DNA from: Actinoplanes lutulentus
GTDB lineage: Bacteria; Actinomycetota; Actinomycetes; Mycobacteriales; Micromonosporaceae
Assembly (NCBI RefSeq): GCF_003259845.1
Contig: NZ_QLMJ01000020.1
Location: 1 to 64,000 of the forward strand
Direction of reading: 5' to 3'
Length of the DNA: 64,000 nucleotides
The notes beneath the pieces are model-generated. The model saw only the letters and a list, made by a program, of their open reading frames with translations. It was not told where the DNA came from and searched no databases. The position numbers and the translations under genes were made by a program. Numbering within the stretch: the stretch's first letter is position 1; each line of letters opens with the position of its first letter. Of the stretch, positions 50,132-58,590 are shown one piece after another.

Positions 50132-50868
50132 TATCTACCTCCTAGGCGACTGTTGGGGGGTAAATCCCTCGGCTAGACGGTAGATACCGGGTACGTAATC
50201 GGTCAAGAGGGGGTCAAGAGCGATGTTAGCGATGTCAGCGAGTTGGACAAGAAGACCGGGCGCCACCGTCGGCCGCGAGGGACTGAACGCGCTGCGCGCG
50301 TACGCCCCCGTCCGGGCGACACGAACGCGGGTTTGAGAGAAGCGGGCCGCGGTGACCGGCCCGGTGTCTCGCGCACCGGGCCGCCGGTGACGCCTGACCG
50401 CGTAGTCCACATGGGGGATCTTGGGTCGCGCCGACCGGCCCCTGAAATCTGTCCCAAGTCCCGGCGGTCTTCTTCTCCAGTCCAGGCGACGTTGATAACC
50501 CGGCCGAGCCGGTCCGGCCGCCGCAACCGAAGGCGCAGCAATCCGGCTCAGTGCGGCGTGGCCGTGGGGCGCAGCACCACCGAGGTAAAGGGCGGAGCCC
50601 TCCGGATACGCCGCGTAGAGCGATGTTCGATGGGAGAAGATGCCCGCATAGCGGGGCGGCCACTTCTTTTAGGAGGAGGGGCGCGGGAACTACAAGGAAC
50701 TGGGGGGGGGGGGGGGGGGGGGGGGTACGTCGGAAAGCGTCACATCCGATGAGTGACGCTTTCCGACGTACCCCCTTCCGATTCTGATCACCCATGGGTT
50801 GTCCAGAGTGCCCATACCTGTTCCATACCCCGCCCATGCACGAGTAAGGGTGAGGTGCGGGGACTCAT
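50132..50868. other. Long non-coding region with G24 tract and hairpin
   Basis: No supportable gene in 737 bases: open frames on both strands are Arg/Pro/Gly-rich and interrupted by the repeat described separately. The strongest structure is the G24 run and 23-bp hairpin at 50702-50775. The stretch 50580-50700 has several purine-rich islands (AGGAGGAGGGG at 50671-50681) with no gene to serve. Confidence 0.5.
50702..50775. repeat. G24 homopolymer running into a perfect 23-bp stem-loop
   Basis: Twenty-four consecutive G residues at 50702-50725 are followed by an 18-base arm (50726-50743), a nine-base loop ATCCGATGA (50744-50752) and the exact inverted arm (50753-50770) plus CCCCC (50771-50775). 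The last five Gs pair with these Cs, making a 23-bp perfect stem. Nothing else in the window resembles it. Confidence 0.9.
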
Positions 50869-51195
50869 CTACTTTATTGCGCGACTGACAAGCGAGTACA
50901 TCGCTAGAGTGCCCGCAGTAAGCCCAAGGCCGAGAGGGATCGGTCCGAGTTGGTCAAATACAGGATCGTGGTTGATGAAAGCTAAAGCGATCATGGATAC
51001 GCTGCCAAACAGGTTGATAAAAAGGGCGACTTTAAGTACGGGTCGGAATCGCCAAAGCCCGGTAGCCGCCACCTTCCCACCATTGCCTCCGGCGAATATA
51101 AAGATTGAATAAAAAATATAAATGCCTAATACGGTTGGCCAGAATCCAATCATGCCGTAGATGAATCCGAAGAATAAATTTCCCACAGTTGACAT
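50869..51195 (-). CDS. Small three-helix membrane protein
   Basis: A 108-residue membrane protein with hydrophobic segments at about 5-35 (FFGFIYGMIGFWPTVLGIYI), 50-72 and 82-105. AT-rich for this genome, with no family recognised. It lies downstream of a 393-residue membrane protein gene on the same strand, separated by about 200 bases. Acquired DNA is likely. Confidence 0.6.
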   Translation of the reverse strand: MSTVGNLFFGFIYGMIGFWPTVLGIYIFYSIFIFAGGNGGKVAATGLWRFRPVLKVALFINLFGSVSMIALAFINHDPVFDQLGPIPLGLGLTAGTLAMYSLVSRAIK

Positions 51196-51402
51196 TGACC
51201 TTCTAGCACCTTTTCTGGGGACAGTTATTTAGCTCTTGACCCTTGATGCGTTCGCTGACAATTTCGTTTGACGTCAGGGGTGCCGTCGGTATGAGTTGTG
51301 GCGGGCGAAAGTGCCACAGAGCTGCAGTGACCTGCCGGTTGCACCCCTGAGGGGGGAGCAGCTACGCATGATCCATAAGATCTGCAATAGCGGGTCCTGT
51401 GG

Positions 51403-52584
51403 TTAATCAGTGGGGGTGACTAGAGTGCCCGCAGAGATCAGGATGATCAGCATCGTGAGCACAGCAGCAAGCGCAACCGAGAAACGGCGGATCTTCCCTG
51501 TCCGGCGCAGGCCCGGGAGCACGGCCGCTATCAAGGCTGCGGCCAGTCCCGCGACGGCGAGGGGAACAATTACGATGGCGTTACCAGCGCGAAGCGGTAG
51601 GACTGCGGTGGCATCGTATAAAGCCAGCACTAAGGCGGGGATGCCGAACATGACAGCACCGACTGAGGCGACCATGTTGAACGTCTCTTGCGCTTTGGCT
51701 TCGCGTGTAACCGCAATCGTGGACGCGGCATTCAGGAGGCTATGCAGCATGGGAGCCTCCTCGCCTGCTTCGGTCTGCAGGGCGCGGCATTGGCGTACGC
51801 CTGCGTCCAGAATCACGAACCACGCGGTTCTGGCTGCCCGTCGGGCGCCAGGGCGAGGGGGCAGGGCGGCATCCTGCAGGCGGCGCTGGGCGTGATAAGC
51901 CGCTGGGTCGGTGACCCAGGCGCCCATTCCTTCTCGGGCGGCCTGTCTGGCTTCGTCAGCGACGCGACCCACGAGTGTGGACATTTCAATCACGTCAGCA
52001 AGAACGTTTTCCAGCATGCTGGTCTCGCCGCGCAGATTGGCGCTGAGCAGGTGTTCCAGGCCGTACCGGAAGACCTTTATCTCACGAATGCGGTCGCGTG
52101 ACTGTTCGGCCTGTGCCTTCGCGATCTCGGTCGCCAACCCTTCAGGGTCCGGCTGCCCGCTGTAGGGCACCGCCTTAATTACGTTTGCGAGAAGCTCAGC
52201 TAGACGGGAATCGTTGGGTTCGATTCGCCAATTCGTGGCGGTCGGCCCGGCCGGGCTCTCTCCGGCCTCAGTCACCCACAGGCCGCGCACCACAGCGGTC
52301 AGCTTCGTGCGCAGATCATGATGGACCATGATCCGGAGGTCGCCGACGCCGATCAGTCGTTCGGTGCCGGTATTCATGATCGCTAGCAGAGGCACCGCAC
52401 GGACTGCGGCACCGTCAGGAGCCGACACGTCATGCCAGGCCGGAACCGCACCCGCCAGTTCCGGAGCAATGACGTCGACCGTAACGCTGAAGGCAGCGAC
52501 CGGTTGACGACGAGATCTCTTCATCATTGCTGTGCGAATGAGCGCCATGAGCGCCAGAGTATGCCCTCGTGTCAGGTTGACCAC
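51403..52584 (-). CDS. Membrane protein with large cytoplasmic domain, unknown function
   Basis: A 393-residue protein. The first about 300 residues look soluble: beta-rich at the start (AAFSVTVDVIAPELAG), then helical with coiled-coil character (RLAELLANVIKAV; LENVLADVIEMSTLVGRVADEA). Three transmembrane segments close the chain (ASVGAVMFGIPALVLALY, VPLAVAGLAAALIAAVL, ALAAVLTMLIILISAGTLV). The layout recalls CorA-type or effector membrane proteins, but no GMN motif exists. Start codon could be GTG 52584, ATG 52548 or ATG 52527. Confidence 0.65.
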   Translation of the reverse strand: MVNLTRGHTLALMALIRTAMMKRSRRQPVAAFSVTVDVIAPELAGAVPAWHDVSAPDGAAVRAVPLLAIMNTGTERLIGVGDLRIMVHHDLRTKLTAVVRGLWVTEAGESPAGPTATNWRIEPNDSRLAELLANVIKAVPYSGQPDPEGLATEIAKAQAEQSRDRIREIKVFRYGLEHLLSANLRGETSMLENVLADVIEMSTLVGRVADEARQAAREGMGAWVTDPAAYHAQRRLQDAALPPRPGARRAARTAWFVILDAGVRQCRALQTEAGEEAPMLHSLLNAASTIAVTREAKAQETFNMVASVGAVMFGIPALVLALYDATAVLPLRAGNAIVIVPLAVAGLAAALIAAVLPGLRRTGKIRRFSVALAAVLTMLIILISAGTLVTPTD

Positions 52585-52882
52585 ATAGAGTTACATCGAT
52601 TATCTTGATCGATTCGTTCCGCCCGTTTCACTTCCGGGGGAGGGGTAGGACGTCCCTAACCCTTGCGGGGCAGGATCCCGCTGCCCCTCGATGCCCAGCT
52701 ACCCGTCCGTGCGAACACGTCCATGATCGACAGAACTGGCCCTGACCTGCACTGTCAGGAATCCGTGAGATCCGTGTCAGATCGGCGAGTGTTCGCCAGC
52801 GCTGACAGGCGCCCGGTTTGGGGGTGCGCTATCCCAGGCCCGGGATGTGGGTGCTCGGTGCTGCGGGCGTGTCGTTGACGTT

Positions 52883-53262
52883 TTAGCTGAAAGGTGTCGC
52901 CGTCGGTGGGGTGCCGATGGCGGTGGTGAGCCGGGCGGTGTAGTTGCGGTCGGCCGGCGTGGCGCTGTCGGCGCCGAGCGCGGCCGCGGCTGCCCGCAGC
53001 GCCTTGCGGACTTCGGGCAGGGCGGCGACGTGCAGGCTGTAGCCCTGGCCGCGGCCGCCGCGCAGAGCGTCGCGTTCCGCCTCACCCAGGGCGTCGACGC
53101 TGGCGAGGTGATCGGCGCCCCTTGCCGGGGATCTCCACCCGCACCGGTACGACGGCGGCGGCCGTGGTGGCGGGCCGTTCGGGCTGGCTGGGCATCAGGT
53201 CGGCGATCGCGATCGCGGCCGGGATCGCGGCGCGGCCGACATGGTGCTGGGGGTTCAGGACG
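52883..53262 (-). pseudogene. Frameshifted remnant of an unknown element protein
   Basis: Minus-strand reading from about 53262 gives NPQHHVGRAAIPAAIAIADL and MPSQPERPATTAAAVVPVRV, ending EIPGKG near 53125. After a one-base shift it continues ADHLASVDALGEAERDALRG, LHVAALPEVRKALRAAAAAL and stops at TAA 52883. No start codon fits; the family is not recognised. The gap 52585-52882 to its left holds no gene. Confidence 0.5.
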
Positions 53263-53339
53263 GCTGCGGGGTTTCGAAGGCCGAACCTACGGACTCGGGA
53301 ACGGTAAAGGCGAAGGCCGAAAGGGCGTGGGCGCCCGAG

Positions 53340-53510
53340 GTGCTACTGCAGCCGGGCCGACGCCGCGGTGGTGGCGGCGCGCTGATCGCCGACGCGGTGC
53401 TGCGCTACGAGCGCGCCGTCGACACCGGCGTGTGGCTGGCCACCGTGCTGATCGAGGTGGATCGCGGCACGTACCCGGTCGCCCGACCGTATACGAGGTG
53501 TGAACGTCGG
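53340..53510 (+). pseudogene. Possible relic of a replication-relaxation-type protein
   Basis: A plus-strand frame reads GGGGALIADAVLRYERAVDT, then VWLATVLIEVDRGTYPVARP. The VDRGT-containing segment resembles the C-terminal region of actinomycete replication-relaxation family proteins (compare the better relic at 58 kb, VEIDLATMTQTRLRDKVRRY). It has no start and loses similarity after 53500. Assignment is tentative. Confidence 0.35.
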
Positions 53511-53630
53511 GAGCCGAGGAGCTGGGCGTCCCTGCGCTATTTCCTGGCGGCTGGACCTCACGGAGGTGGGGTCGGGTGGACCTTCCCGAGTGAAGGACCA
53601 GTGACGGGCTTCCATGGAAGGAAAGCATTC

Positions 53631-53840
53631 ATGAGCGGTACCGCTATCGAGCCTCCCGCCGACAACAGTTCTCCGGCGCCGGCGGGCAGGAGGTCGGGAT
53701 CACTCGTGCTGTTGATCGAGAGTGCTGCCGCGGCAGTGGTGGCAGCGTTCTTGGCTTCGGGCTCCGTGCCGGTGGCGGGCATTGTCGCAGCACTCGTCGC
53801 TGTCGTGAGTGCGGTCGCTCTACTCTGTAACCGCTTGTGA
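53631..53840 (+). CDS. Small two-helix membrane protein
   Basis: A 69-residue protein with GGAAGGAAAG before ATG 53631. A Pro/Ser-rich N-terminus is followed by two hydrophobic segments (LVLLIESAAAAVVAAFLASG and VAGIVAALVAVVSAVALLC). Unknown family; encoded 91 bases ahead of the sigma factor gene on the same strand. Confidence 0.5.
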   Translation: MSGTAIEPPADNSSPAPAGRRSGSLVLLIESAAAAVVAAFLASGSVPVAGIVAALVAVVSAVALLCNRL

Positions 53841-53905
53841 GCGGCTGCCCGGAAGGCCGCCAGAAAATCTTGGCGGTGTCACCTCACGCTGGCTGCCGCC
53901 CGCGG

Positions 53906-53917
53906 ACCTACGTAGGT
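53906..53917. promoter_or_regulatory. Perfect 12-bp palindrome before the sigma-factor gene
   Basis: ACCTACGTAGGT lies 15-26 bases before the sigma factor start. Its position suits an operator controlling the sigma/repeat-protein operon, but no binder is identified. Confidence 0.4.
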
Positions 53918-53931
53918 GACGCGGCAAACCG

Positions 53932-54555
53932 ATGAGCCGCCGCGAGCCTGATGACAGGAGGCAGGCCGGAGTGGAAGCCGACAACGCCGTGGTTCAGGCC
54001 ACCGCCGCGCCGCCCGAAGCCTCACGGATGCATCCGCCGGCTGGATTCACCGCGTTCTTCCGGGATCACTACCCGTCTTTGATCCAGACTGCGATGTATG
54101 CCGGCGCGACTCAACCCGAGGCCCGGCTGGCTGCGCAGGACGCCATGACGGACGTCTTGAAACGTTGGAACGCCATCGCCAACCCGGTGGCCTACGCGCG
54201 GCAAGCCGTGCTCAGCTGTTTCTTCAAGGCCAGAAGGGACGGTCTCGACCGGGTCCGGATCAAGCAGGTCAGGCATGGTGCCGGTACGCCGGAGGCCCGG
54301 CTCGACCAGAACCTCACCGCCTGGGAGGACAAGCAGTGGGTGCGCCAGCTGTTGGACTCGCTGCCGGCCAAGCAGCGTGAAGTGATGGCGCTGGTGGTGG
54401 ACGGGTTCGAGCCGACCGAGATCGCCGCTCTGCTGGGGCGCTCTGCCGAAGCGGTCCGGCAGAACCTGCGGGAAGCCCGCACCCGGCTCAAGCAAGCCCT
54501 CGAAGAGGACCAGGTGGCCCACCAGGTCGCCGCGTCCATGAGGAAGGAGTCCTGA
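53932..54555 (+). CDS. Sigma-70 family (ECF-like) RNA polymerase sigma factor
   Basis: A 207-residue protein. Region 2 (about residues 35-105: GFTAFFRDHYPSLIQTAMYA, then PVAYARQAVLSCFFKARRDG) is divergent; region 4 is clear (LDSLPAKQREVMALVVDGFE, then EIAALLGRSAEAVRQNLREA near 165-185). It may be a SigE-type ECF factor or a sigma-like element regulator. Its stop overlaps the ATG of the next gene (TGATG), so the downstream coiled-coil repeat protein is a co-translated partner in the place where an anti-sigma factor would be expected. Confidence 0.82.
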   Translation: MSRREPDDRRQAGVEADNAVVQATAAPPEASRMHPPAGFTAFFRDHYPSLIQTAMYAGATQPEARLAAQDAMTDVLKRWNAIANPVAYARQAVLSCFFKARRDGLDRVRIKQVRHGAGTPEARLDQNLTAWEDKQWVRQLLDSLPAKQREVMALVVDGFEPTEIAALLGRSAEAVRQNLREARTRLKQALEEDQVAHQVAASMRKES

Positions 54556-55415
54556 TGACCAATCCCGACCCGACCTCGCCGCAGGAACGGACGCCTCCCG
54601 GTGAGGACCTTCGCGAGTACCTCGAACTCGTTGACCAGGCCGTCGATGCCATCACCGACGCGGACGTCGACGTCGATCTCGCCGCCATGCTCACCCGGGC
54701 TGGCTACGACCCGCCGCCTGTAATCGCGCAGTCGGACCTGCGGATGGCCGAGTTCGAGCTCGCCGCGCTGTCGGACACCATCGAGGCCGCGGACCTCGAG
54801 TGTGAGCTTCGCGCGACCAGCGCCGAGCTGGACAGGCTGCGGGTCGAGGTGGCGGCCGCCCGCCGAGCTCGCCATCGTGAGGTCGGCCGGCTACACGAAG
54901 CCGTCAATGCCGCGGCCGCGGCCGGACTTCGCGCGGCTGAAGCTCAGGAACGGGCACAGGGCGCTGCCGTCGGCGCCGAAGCTTATGTCGATACCGCGTT
55001 GGACCGGGCGCAGGAGATCTTCGACCGGGCGCGGGCGGACGCCGAGCCGAAGGAACCCGAGCGCACGGACCCGGCTACCCACCGCACCTCGCGGCCCGAG
55101 GAGGTGGAAGAGCCCACGCGTGTGCGTTCCTCCAGCCGCAGCTCACGCATCGTGCCGAAGGAACCCGAGCGCACGGACCCGGCTACCCACCGCACCTCGC
55201 GGCCCGAGGAGGTGGAAGAGCCCACGCGTGTGCGTTCCTCCAGCCGCAGCTCACGCATCGTGCCGAAGGAACCCGAGCGCACGGACCCGGCTACCCACCG
55301 CACCTCGCGGCCCGAGGAGGTGGAAGAGCCCACGCGTGTGCGTTCCTCCAGCCGCAGCTCGCACTCTGAGCAGCATGAGGAGGATGGCCGCGGATATGGG
55401 GGCAGAACAAGGTGA
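54555..55415 (+). CDS. Coiled-coil protein with three 36-residue tandem repeats
   Basis: A 286-residue cytoplasmic protein. Residues about 50-150 are a long Ala/Glu/Arg coiled coil (ECELRATSAELDRLRVEVAA; RARHREVGRLHEAVNAAAAA). Residues about 165-272 are three nearly identical 36-residue units starting PKEPERTDPATHRTSRPEEV and ending RSSSRSSRIV, charged and probably disordered. No transmembrane segment or zinc-binding anti-sigma motif is seen. Translation is coupled to the sigma factor. I do not recognise the family; a regulatory partner or scaffold of the sigma factor is a guess. Confidence 0.75.
   Translation: MTNPDPTSPQERTPPGEDLREYLELVDQAVDAITDADVDVDLAAMLTRAGYDPPPVIAQSDLRMAEFELAALSDTIEAADLECELRATSAELDRLRVEVAAARRARHREVGRLHEAVNAAAAAGLRAAEAQERAQGAAVGAEAYVDTALDRAQEIFDRARADAEPKEPERTDPATHRTSRPEEVEEPTRVRSSSRSSRIVPKEPERTDPATHRTSRPEEVEEPTRVRSSSRSSRIVPKEPERTDPATHRTSRPEEVEEPTRVRSSSRSSHSEQHEEDGRGYGGRTR
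55047..55370 (+). repeat. Three tandem 108-bp coding repeats
   Basis: Units at 55047-55154, 55155-55262 and 55263-55370 start CCGAAGGAACCCGAG and are identical except at the end of the last unit. In frame, 36 codons each. Near-identity at the DNA level, including silent positions, points to recent expansion. Confidence 0.95.
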
Positions 55416-55720
55416 CCAGGTGCTTGCCACCGGACCCCAATCGCCATCGCCCGCACCGTCGCCGGCGTCCATGTCCTGCCCGGTCGTGCTCGCCGCCCGG
55501 ATGCTTGGCAGGCCGGTCCGGCGTTCAGGACCTCGCGGCGGGCCTGCCCTGGGCTACGGACGGGGTACCGGCTCGCTCGCAGGGGTAGCAGAAGCCGCAG
55601 AAGGCGCAGTGCAGGATCGTCTCGTCTCAGTCCTCGATAGACTGCCTGGAAGCCGCTATTGCCCCGGCCCACTCCAACCACGGCAGTGGAAAGATCGACC
55701 GGGATCGGTAGCATTCCGCC
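55416..55720. other. Gap without a clear gene
   Basis: About 300 bases between the repeat protein and the small membrane protein. Long shadow frames cross it, but none shows coding bias of its own. No hairpin or repeat was found. Confidence 0.35.
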
Positions 55721-56128
55721 ATGGAGCCGACACCGCCTGCCGATGCCCGAGTACCGGGACGGCCACCACCGCGGGATCGGCTCCGGCAACGGCTACGAAA
55801 CAGACTCCTGGCGTTAGGCGCACTTCCCGGTCTGGGGCACTGGCTACTGGTCCGAGGAACGGTGCTGGTGCTCGCGTTCGCCGCGTTATACGTGGCCAAC
55901 GGGTTGGTGATCGGGTGGAAGACGGCCTACGACGTCACGATTGGCATCACGTCGCCCGGGGACAAGGACGTCTCCGCTCCGTTGTTGGCGTGGTTCCTAT
56001 CGGCGGCGGGATGGCTGGCTGCTCCTGCTCTCGCCGGCGCAGTGGCAGGAACGATCGTCGGCAGCGCGGTCACAGATCGTCGACAGCGGTCAGTCGCGGA
56101 GGCTCTTCCAAAGGAAGATCCGGCATGA
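55721..56128 (+). CDS. Two- to three-helix membrane protein (DUF6313-like, tentative)
   Basis: A 135-residue protein with a basic, Pro-rich N-terminus and hydrophobic segments at about 42-65 (WLLVRGTVLVLAFAALYVAN) and 88-113 (LLAWFLSAAGWLAAPALAGA, then AGTIVGSAV). The WLLVRG...YVANG..IGW..AYDVTIGI pattern resembles DUF6313. ATG overlap with the next gene (ATGA at 56125-56128) makes it the first gene of a three-gene operon ending with the pentapeptide protein. Confidence 0.65.
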   Translation: MEPTPPADARVPGRPPPRDRLRQRLRNRLLALGALPGLGHWLLVRGTVLVLAFAALYVANGLVIGWKTAYDVTIGITSPGDKDVSAPLLAWFLSAAGWLAAPALAGAVAGTIVGSAVTDRRQRSVAEALPKEDPA

Positions 56129-56475
56129 GTATCTGGCAGCGTCGGCGCTCAAGATCCCGGCTACCCATGGCGATTCCGCCACTGAAGGATCTCCAGTACG
56201 CAGAGTGCGGATACAAGGTTCAGGCCCTGTTCACCACAGACTTTGTAGAACTGCATAACGACGACTGGGAGCTCGCCGAGCGAGACTGGGCACGAATCGT
56301 CGCAGAGGTCCTCAACAGCGTCGGTGTCGAACGACGGGCCACCGGCGGTAGGGCGATCAAACAAGCGGTGGAGGTCGCCGCAGCCTTTCTCAGCGATGAC
56401 AGGGACTGGCCCTGGTGCCCAATATGTAAACGCGGGACTGACGCGGAACGGAAGGAGTCGACCGATGGACACTGA
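56125..56475 (+). CDS. Hypothetical protein with CxxC motif, middle gene of the pentapeptide operon
   Basis: A 116-residue soluble protein (LKDLQYAECGYKVQALFTTD; DRDWPWCPICKRG). The WCPICK motif near the C-terminus may bind zinc or be redox active. It overlaps the upstream gene by 4 bases and the pentapeptide gene by 11 bases. Codon use is normal. Family not recognised, although related proteins may occur in Streptomyces (from memory). Confidence 0.65.
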   Translation: MSIWQRRRSRSRLPMAIPPLKDLQYAECGYKVQALFTTDFVELHNDDWELAERDWARIVAEVLNSVGVERRATGGRAIKQAVEVAAAFLSDDRDWPWCPICKRGTDAERKESTDGH

Positions 56476-57568
56476 ACTCACCCCGCCGCCGACAGGTTTC
56501 CGCGAGCTGGGCGAACGCTACCTACGGAATGCCTTCCCCACCAGGGACGCCGAGGAAGTGAACCGCTACCTCGACGGAGCCGCGGAGCGCTTCCGTCAGG
56601 CGTCAGACACTCGGCCGCTGCCGTCGATGTCAGCCATTCAGCATGGCCGCTTTGCGCCTGGCGACCTGCTCTACGCGGACCTTGCCAGGACGCTTCTCAC
56701 GGCCGCGAACCTCATCCGGGCAGACCTCACCGGAGCGAACCTCACCGACGCGAACCTCACCAGGGCGAACCTCGCTGGGGCGAACCTCACGGGGACGCAC
56801 CTCATCAGGGCGAACCTCACCGACGCGAACCTCACCAAGGCGAACCTGACTAGGGCGAACCTCACCGACGCGTCCCTCCGCCGTGCGACCCTCACCGACG
56901 CGACCCTCACCGGCGCGCACCTCACCAGGGCGAACCTCGCTGGAGCGAACCTTGTCGCCGCGACCCTTACCAGGACGCGCCTCACCGGGGCGGCCCTCAT
57001 CGGGGCGAACCTCACCAGGACGGCCCTCACCGGGGCGGACCTTACCGACGCGGCCCTCACTTGGGCGGATCTGGCCCAGGCGCACCTCGTAAGGGCGAAC
57101 CTCACTGGGGCGGACCTCGCCACGGCGGACCTCGCCAGGGCGGACCTCACCGGAGCGAACCTCACCGGAGCGAACCTCACCGGGGCGGGCCTCGCCGGGG
57201 CTGGCCTCGCTCAAGCGATACTCGTCGACGCGAACCTCACCAGGGCGAACCTCATCCGGGCAGACCTCACCGGAGCGAACCTCACTGGAGCGAACCTCAC
57301 CAGGGCGGACCTCACCGACGCGAATCTCAGCGGGACGCACCTCATCAGGGCGGACCTCACCGGGGCGGACCTCACCGGGGCGGACCTCAGCGCCGCAATC
57401 CTCATCGCGGCGGACCTCTCCGCTGCGACTTGGAATACATCAACCCACTGGCCTGCCGGGATGTCCGAGGGCATCGTGTCTCGCTCGGACCCGATGCCCT
57501 CGGGCGGATACAGAATCCGAGGTGGCGCTACTGGGACAGACCACCACGGCATACCGGTAGGCAGTTGA
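56465..57568 (+). CDS. Pentapeptide-repeat protein
   Basis: A 367-residue protein. The N-terminal 65 residues are helical (FRELGERYLRNAFPTRDAEE). From about residue 69 to 320 there are some 50 uninterrupted A(N/D)LxxANL-type pentapeptides (for example ANLTDANLTRANLAGANL), which form a right-handed quadrilateral beta-helix of about 12 turns. The tail has no repeats. Related proteins mimic DNA and protect or inhibit gyrase, or serve as toxins or scaffolds; the length exceeds the classic Qnr type. It overlaps the preceding gene, GGAGTC site before ATG 56465. The 15-base repetition leaves opposite-strand frames open, which are not genes. Confidence 0.85.
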   Translation: MDTELTPPPTGFRELGERYLRNAFPTRDAEEVNRYLDGAAERFRQASDTRPLPSMSAIQHGRFAPGDLLYADLARTLLTAANLIRADLTGANLTDANLTRANLAGANLTGTHLIRANLTDANLTKANLTRANLTDASLRRATLTDATLTGAHLTRANLAGANLVAATLTRTRLTGAALIGANLTRTALTGADLTDAALTWADLAQAHLVRANLTGADLATADLARADLTGANLTGANLTGAGLAGAGLAQAILVDANLTRANLIRADLTGANLTGANLTRADLTDANLSGTHLIRADLTGADLTGADLSAAILIAADLSAATWNTSTHWPAGMSEGIVSRSDPMPSGGYRIRGGATGTDHHGIPVGS

Positions 57569-57969
57569 TCGAACTTGGTTCGGCACGCGGTGGGGCGGTG
57601 TTCTCCAACCGGTTGGCCGCGCGGCATGCAAGCCCTTATTCAGCTGCGCCCCGGCCGGAAACCGCCCCGGCCGGAAACCGCCCCGGGCGGCAGGTCAATC
57701 GAGTGCACGACAAGGTTATGGCCACCGTAGGCCTCCGGAATCATGTAGCTGCTGCGCCAGCAGATCGACACGGCGGCTCACCAACTGACCGAGTGTTCGG
57801 CAGAGCTGACAGGCGACGGTCAGCGATCGCCGCAAATGAGACCCCATGACAGGCGCCGGTTGGACCGATGAATCTTGCCGTTTGCCGTTGACCCGAACGG
57901 CAAGATTCACCAACCGCTGTTGCTAGCTGAACAGGCAGGTCAGGCCGCATCATCGGCCTTACGCCGGGT
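57569..57969. other. Intergenic region with two short repeats
   Basis: About 400 bases with no gene. Two 16-base units GCCCCGGCCGGAAACC stand in tandem at 57648-57679. A 14-bp hairpin follows at 57870-57910. The right end passes into a truncated replication-relaxation gene. Confidence 0.5.
57870..57910. terminator. Stem-loop, probable terminator of the pentapeptide operon
   Basis: TGAATCTTGCCGTT (57870-57883) pairs perfectly with AACGGCAAGATTCA (57897-57910); 13-base loop. It lies 300 bases after the pentapeptide stop. Confidence 0.55.
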
Positions 57970-58590
57970 CGCGTAGCAGCACGGCGACTGCGGCACTGGT
58001 GGCTGACCGCCGCCGGCGCCCGCCTGGTGACCGGTGTCGCGCCGGCCGAGGGCCGAGCACCCAGCGCGATGTTCGCCGCCCACGCCAGCCTGATCGCCGA
58101 GGCCTATCTCGCCGTCTGTGAGCACGGGCCGGCGGCCGGGATCGAGGTATCGGGCTGGTGGCCGGACCGGCAGGCGTGGCTGACCTGGCGGCCGACGGGC
58201 GGGCAGGACGTGACGCTGTCGCCGGACGCGATTGTCACCGCGAACCTGACCACCGGCGAGACGGCCGGGCCGGCGGCCGCGTTCGTGGAGATCGACCTGG
58301 CGACGATGACCCAGACCCGGCTGCGGGACAAGGTGCGCCGCTACCTCGCGTATGCCGAGGACCAGGTATGGGCGGGCCGGTGGCCGCACTGCCCGCCGTT
58401 GCTGCTGCTGATGACCACCGAGGCCCGCGCGGTCACGTTCCTGGCCGCCGCGGCCGCCGAACTCGAGCGACACCGCCGGCAGCAGGGCGCGGTCTTCCGG
58501 TATCGGGGCACCGGCGCCGCCCGCCAAGACCTGAGCACCTCTACCCGAAGAACGGTGGCGTCGTTCCAGTCGCTGATCAGGCCACGCTGA
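57970..58590 (+). pseudogene. 5'-truncated replication-relaxation family gene
   Basis: In frame from about 57970 the sequence reads RRLRHWWLTAAGARLVTG, APSAMFAAHASLIAEAYLAV, then SGWWPDRQAWLTW and AFVEIDLATMTQTRLRDKV, ending QQGAVFRYRGTG. This matches the middle and C-terminal part of replication-relaxation proteins found on actinomycete plasmids and integrative elements. The N-terminal winged-helix part is missing, and after about 58530 the frame runs into another gene's antisense. Therefore it is a relic; GTG 58027 is not a believable native start. Confidence 0.65.

Noticed and set aside
50243..50752. 169-codon plus-strand frame over the hairpin region
   Set aside because: Arg/Pro/Ser-biased, includes a poly-Gly stretch from the G24 run, and competes with an equally poor frame on the other strand.
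50580..50775. Retron, group II intron or riboswitch at the G24/hairpin locus
   Set aside because: No reverse transcriptase gene is near, no intron domain V or known aptamer pattern could be seen; the hairpin is reported only as a structure.
55047..55370. Three 108-bp repeats as a CRISPR or satellite
   Set aside because: Only three head-to-tail copies with no spacers, in frame within a translated gene.
56630..57427. Opposite-strand and shifted frames in the pentapeptide gene (up to 262 codons)
   Set aside because: The 15-base periodicity keeps all frames open; only the plus frame yields the pentapeptide consensus and a ribosome site.
56671..57430. CRISPR-like regular repeat
   Set aside because: Periodicity is 15 bases without spacers and encodes pentapeptides; no cas genes are in the window.
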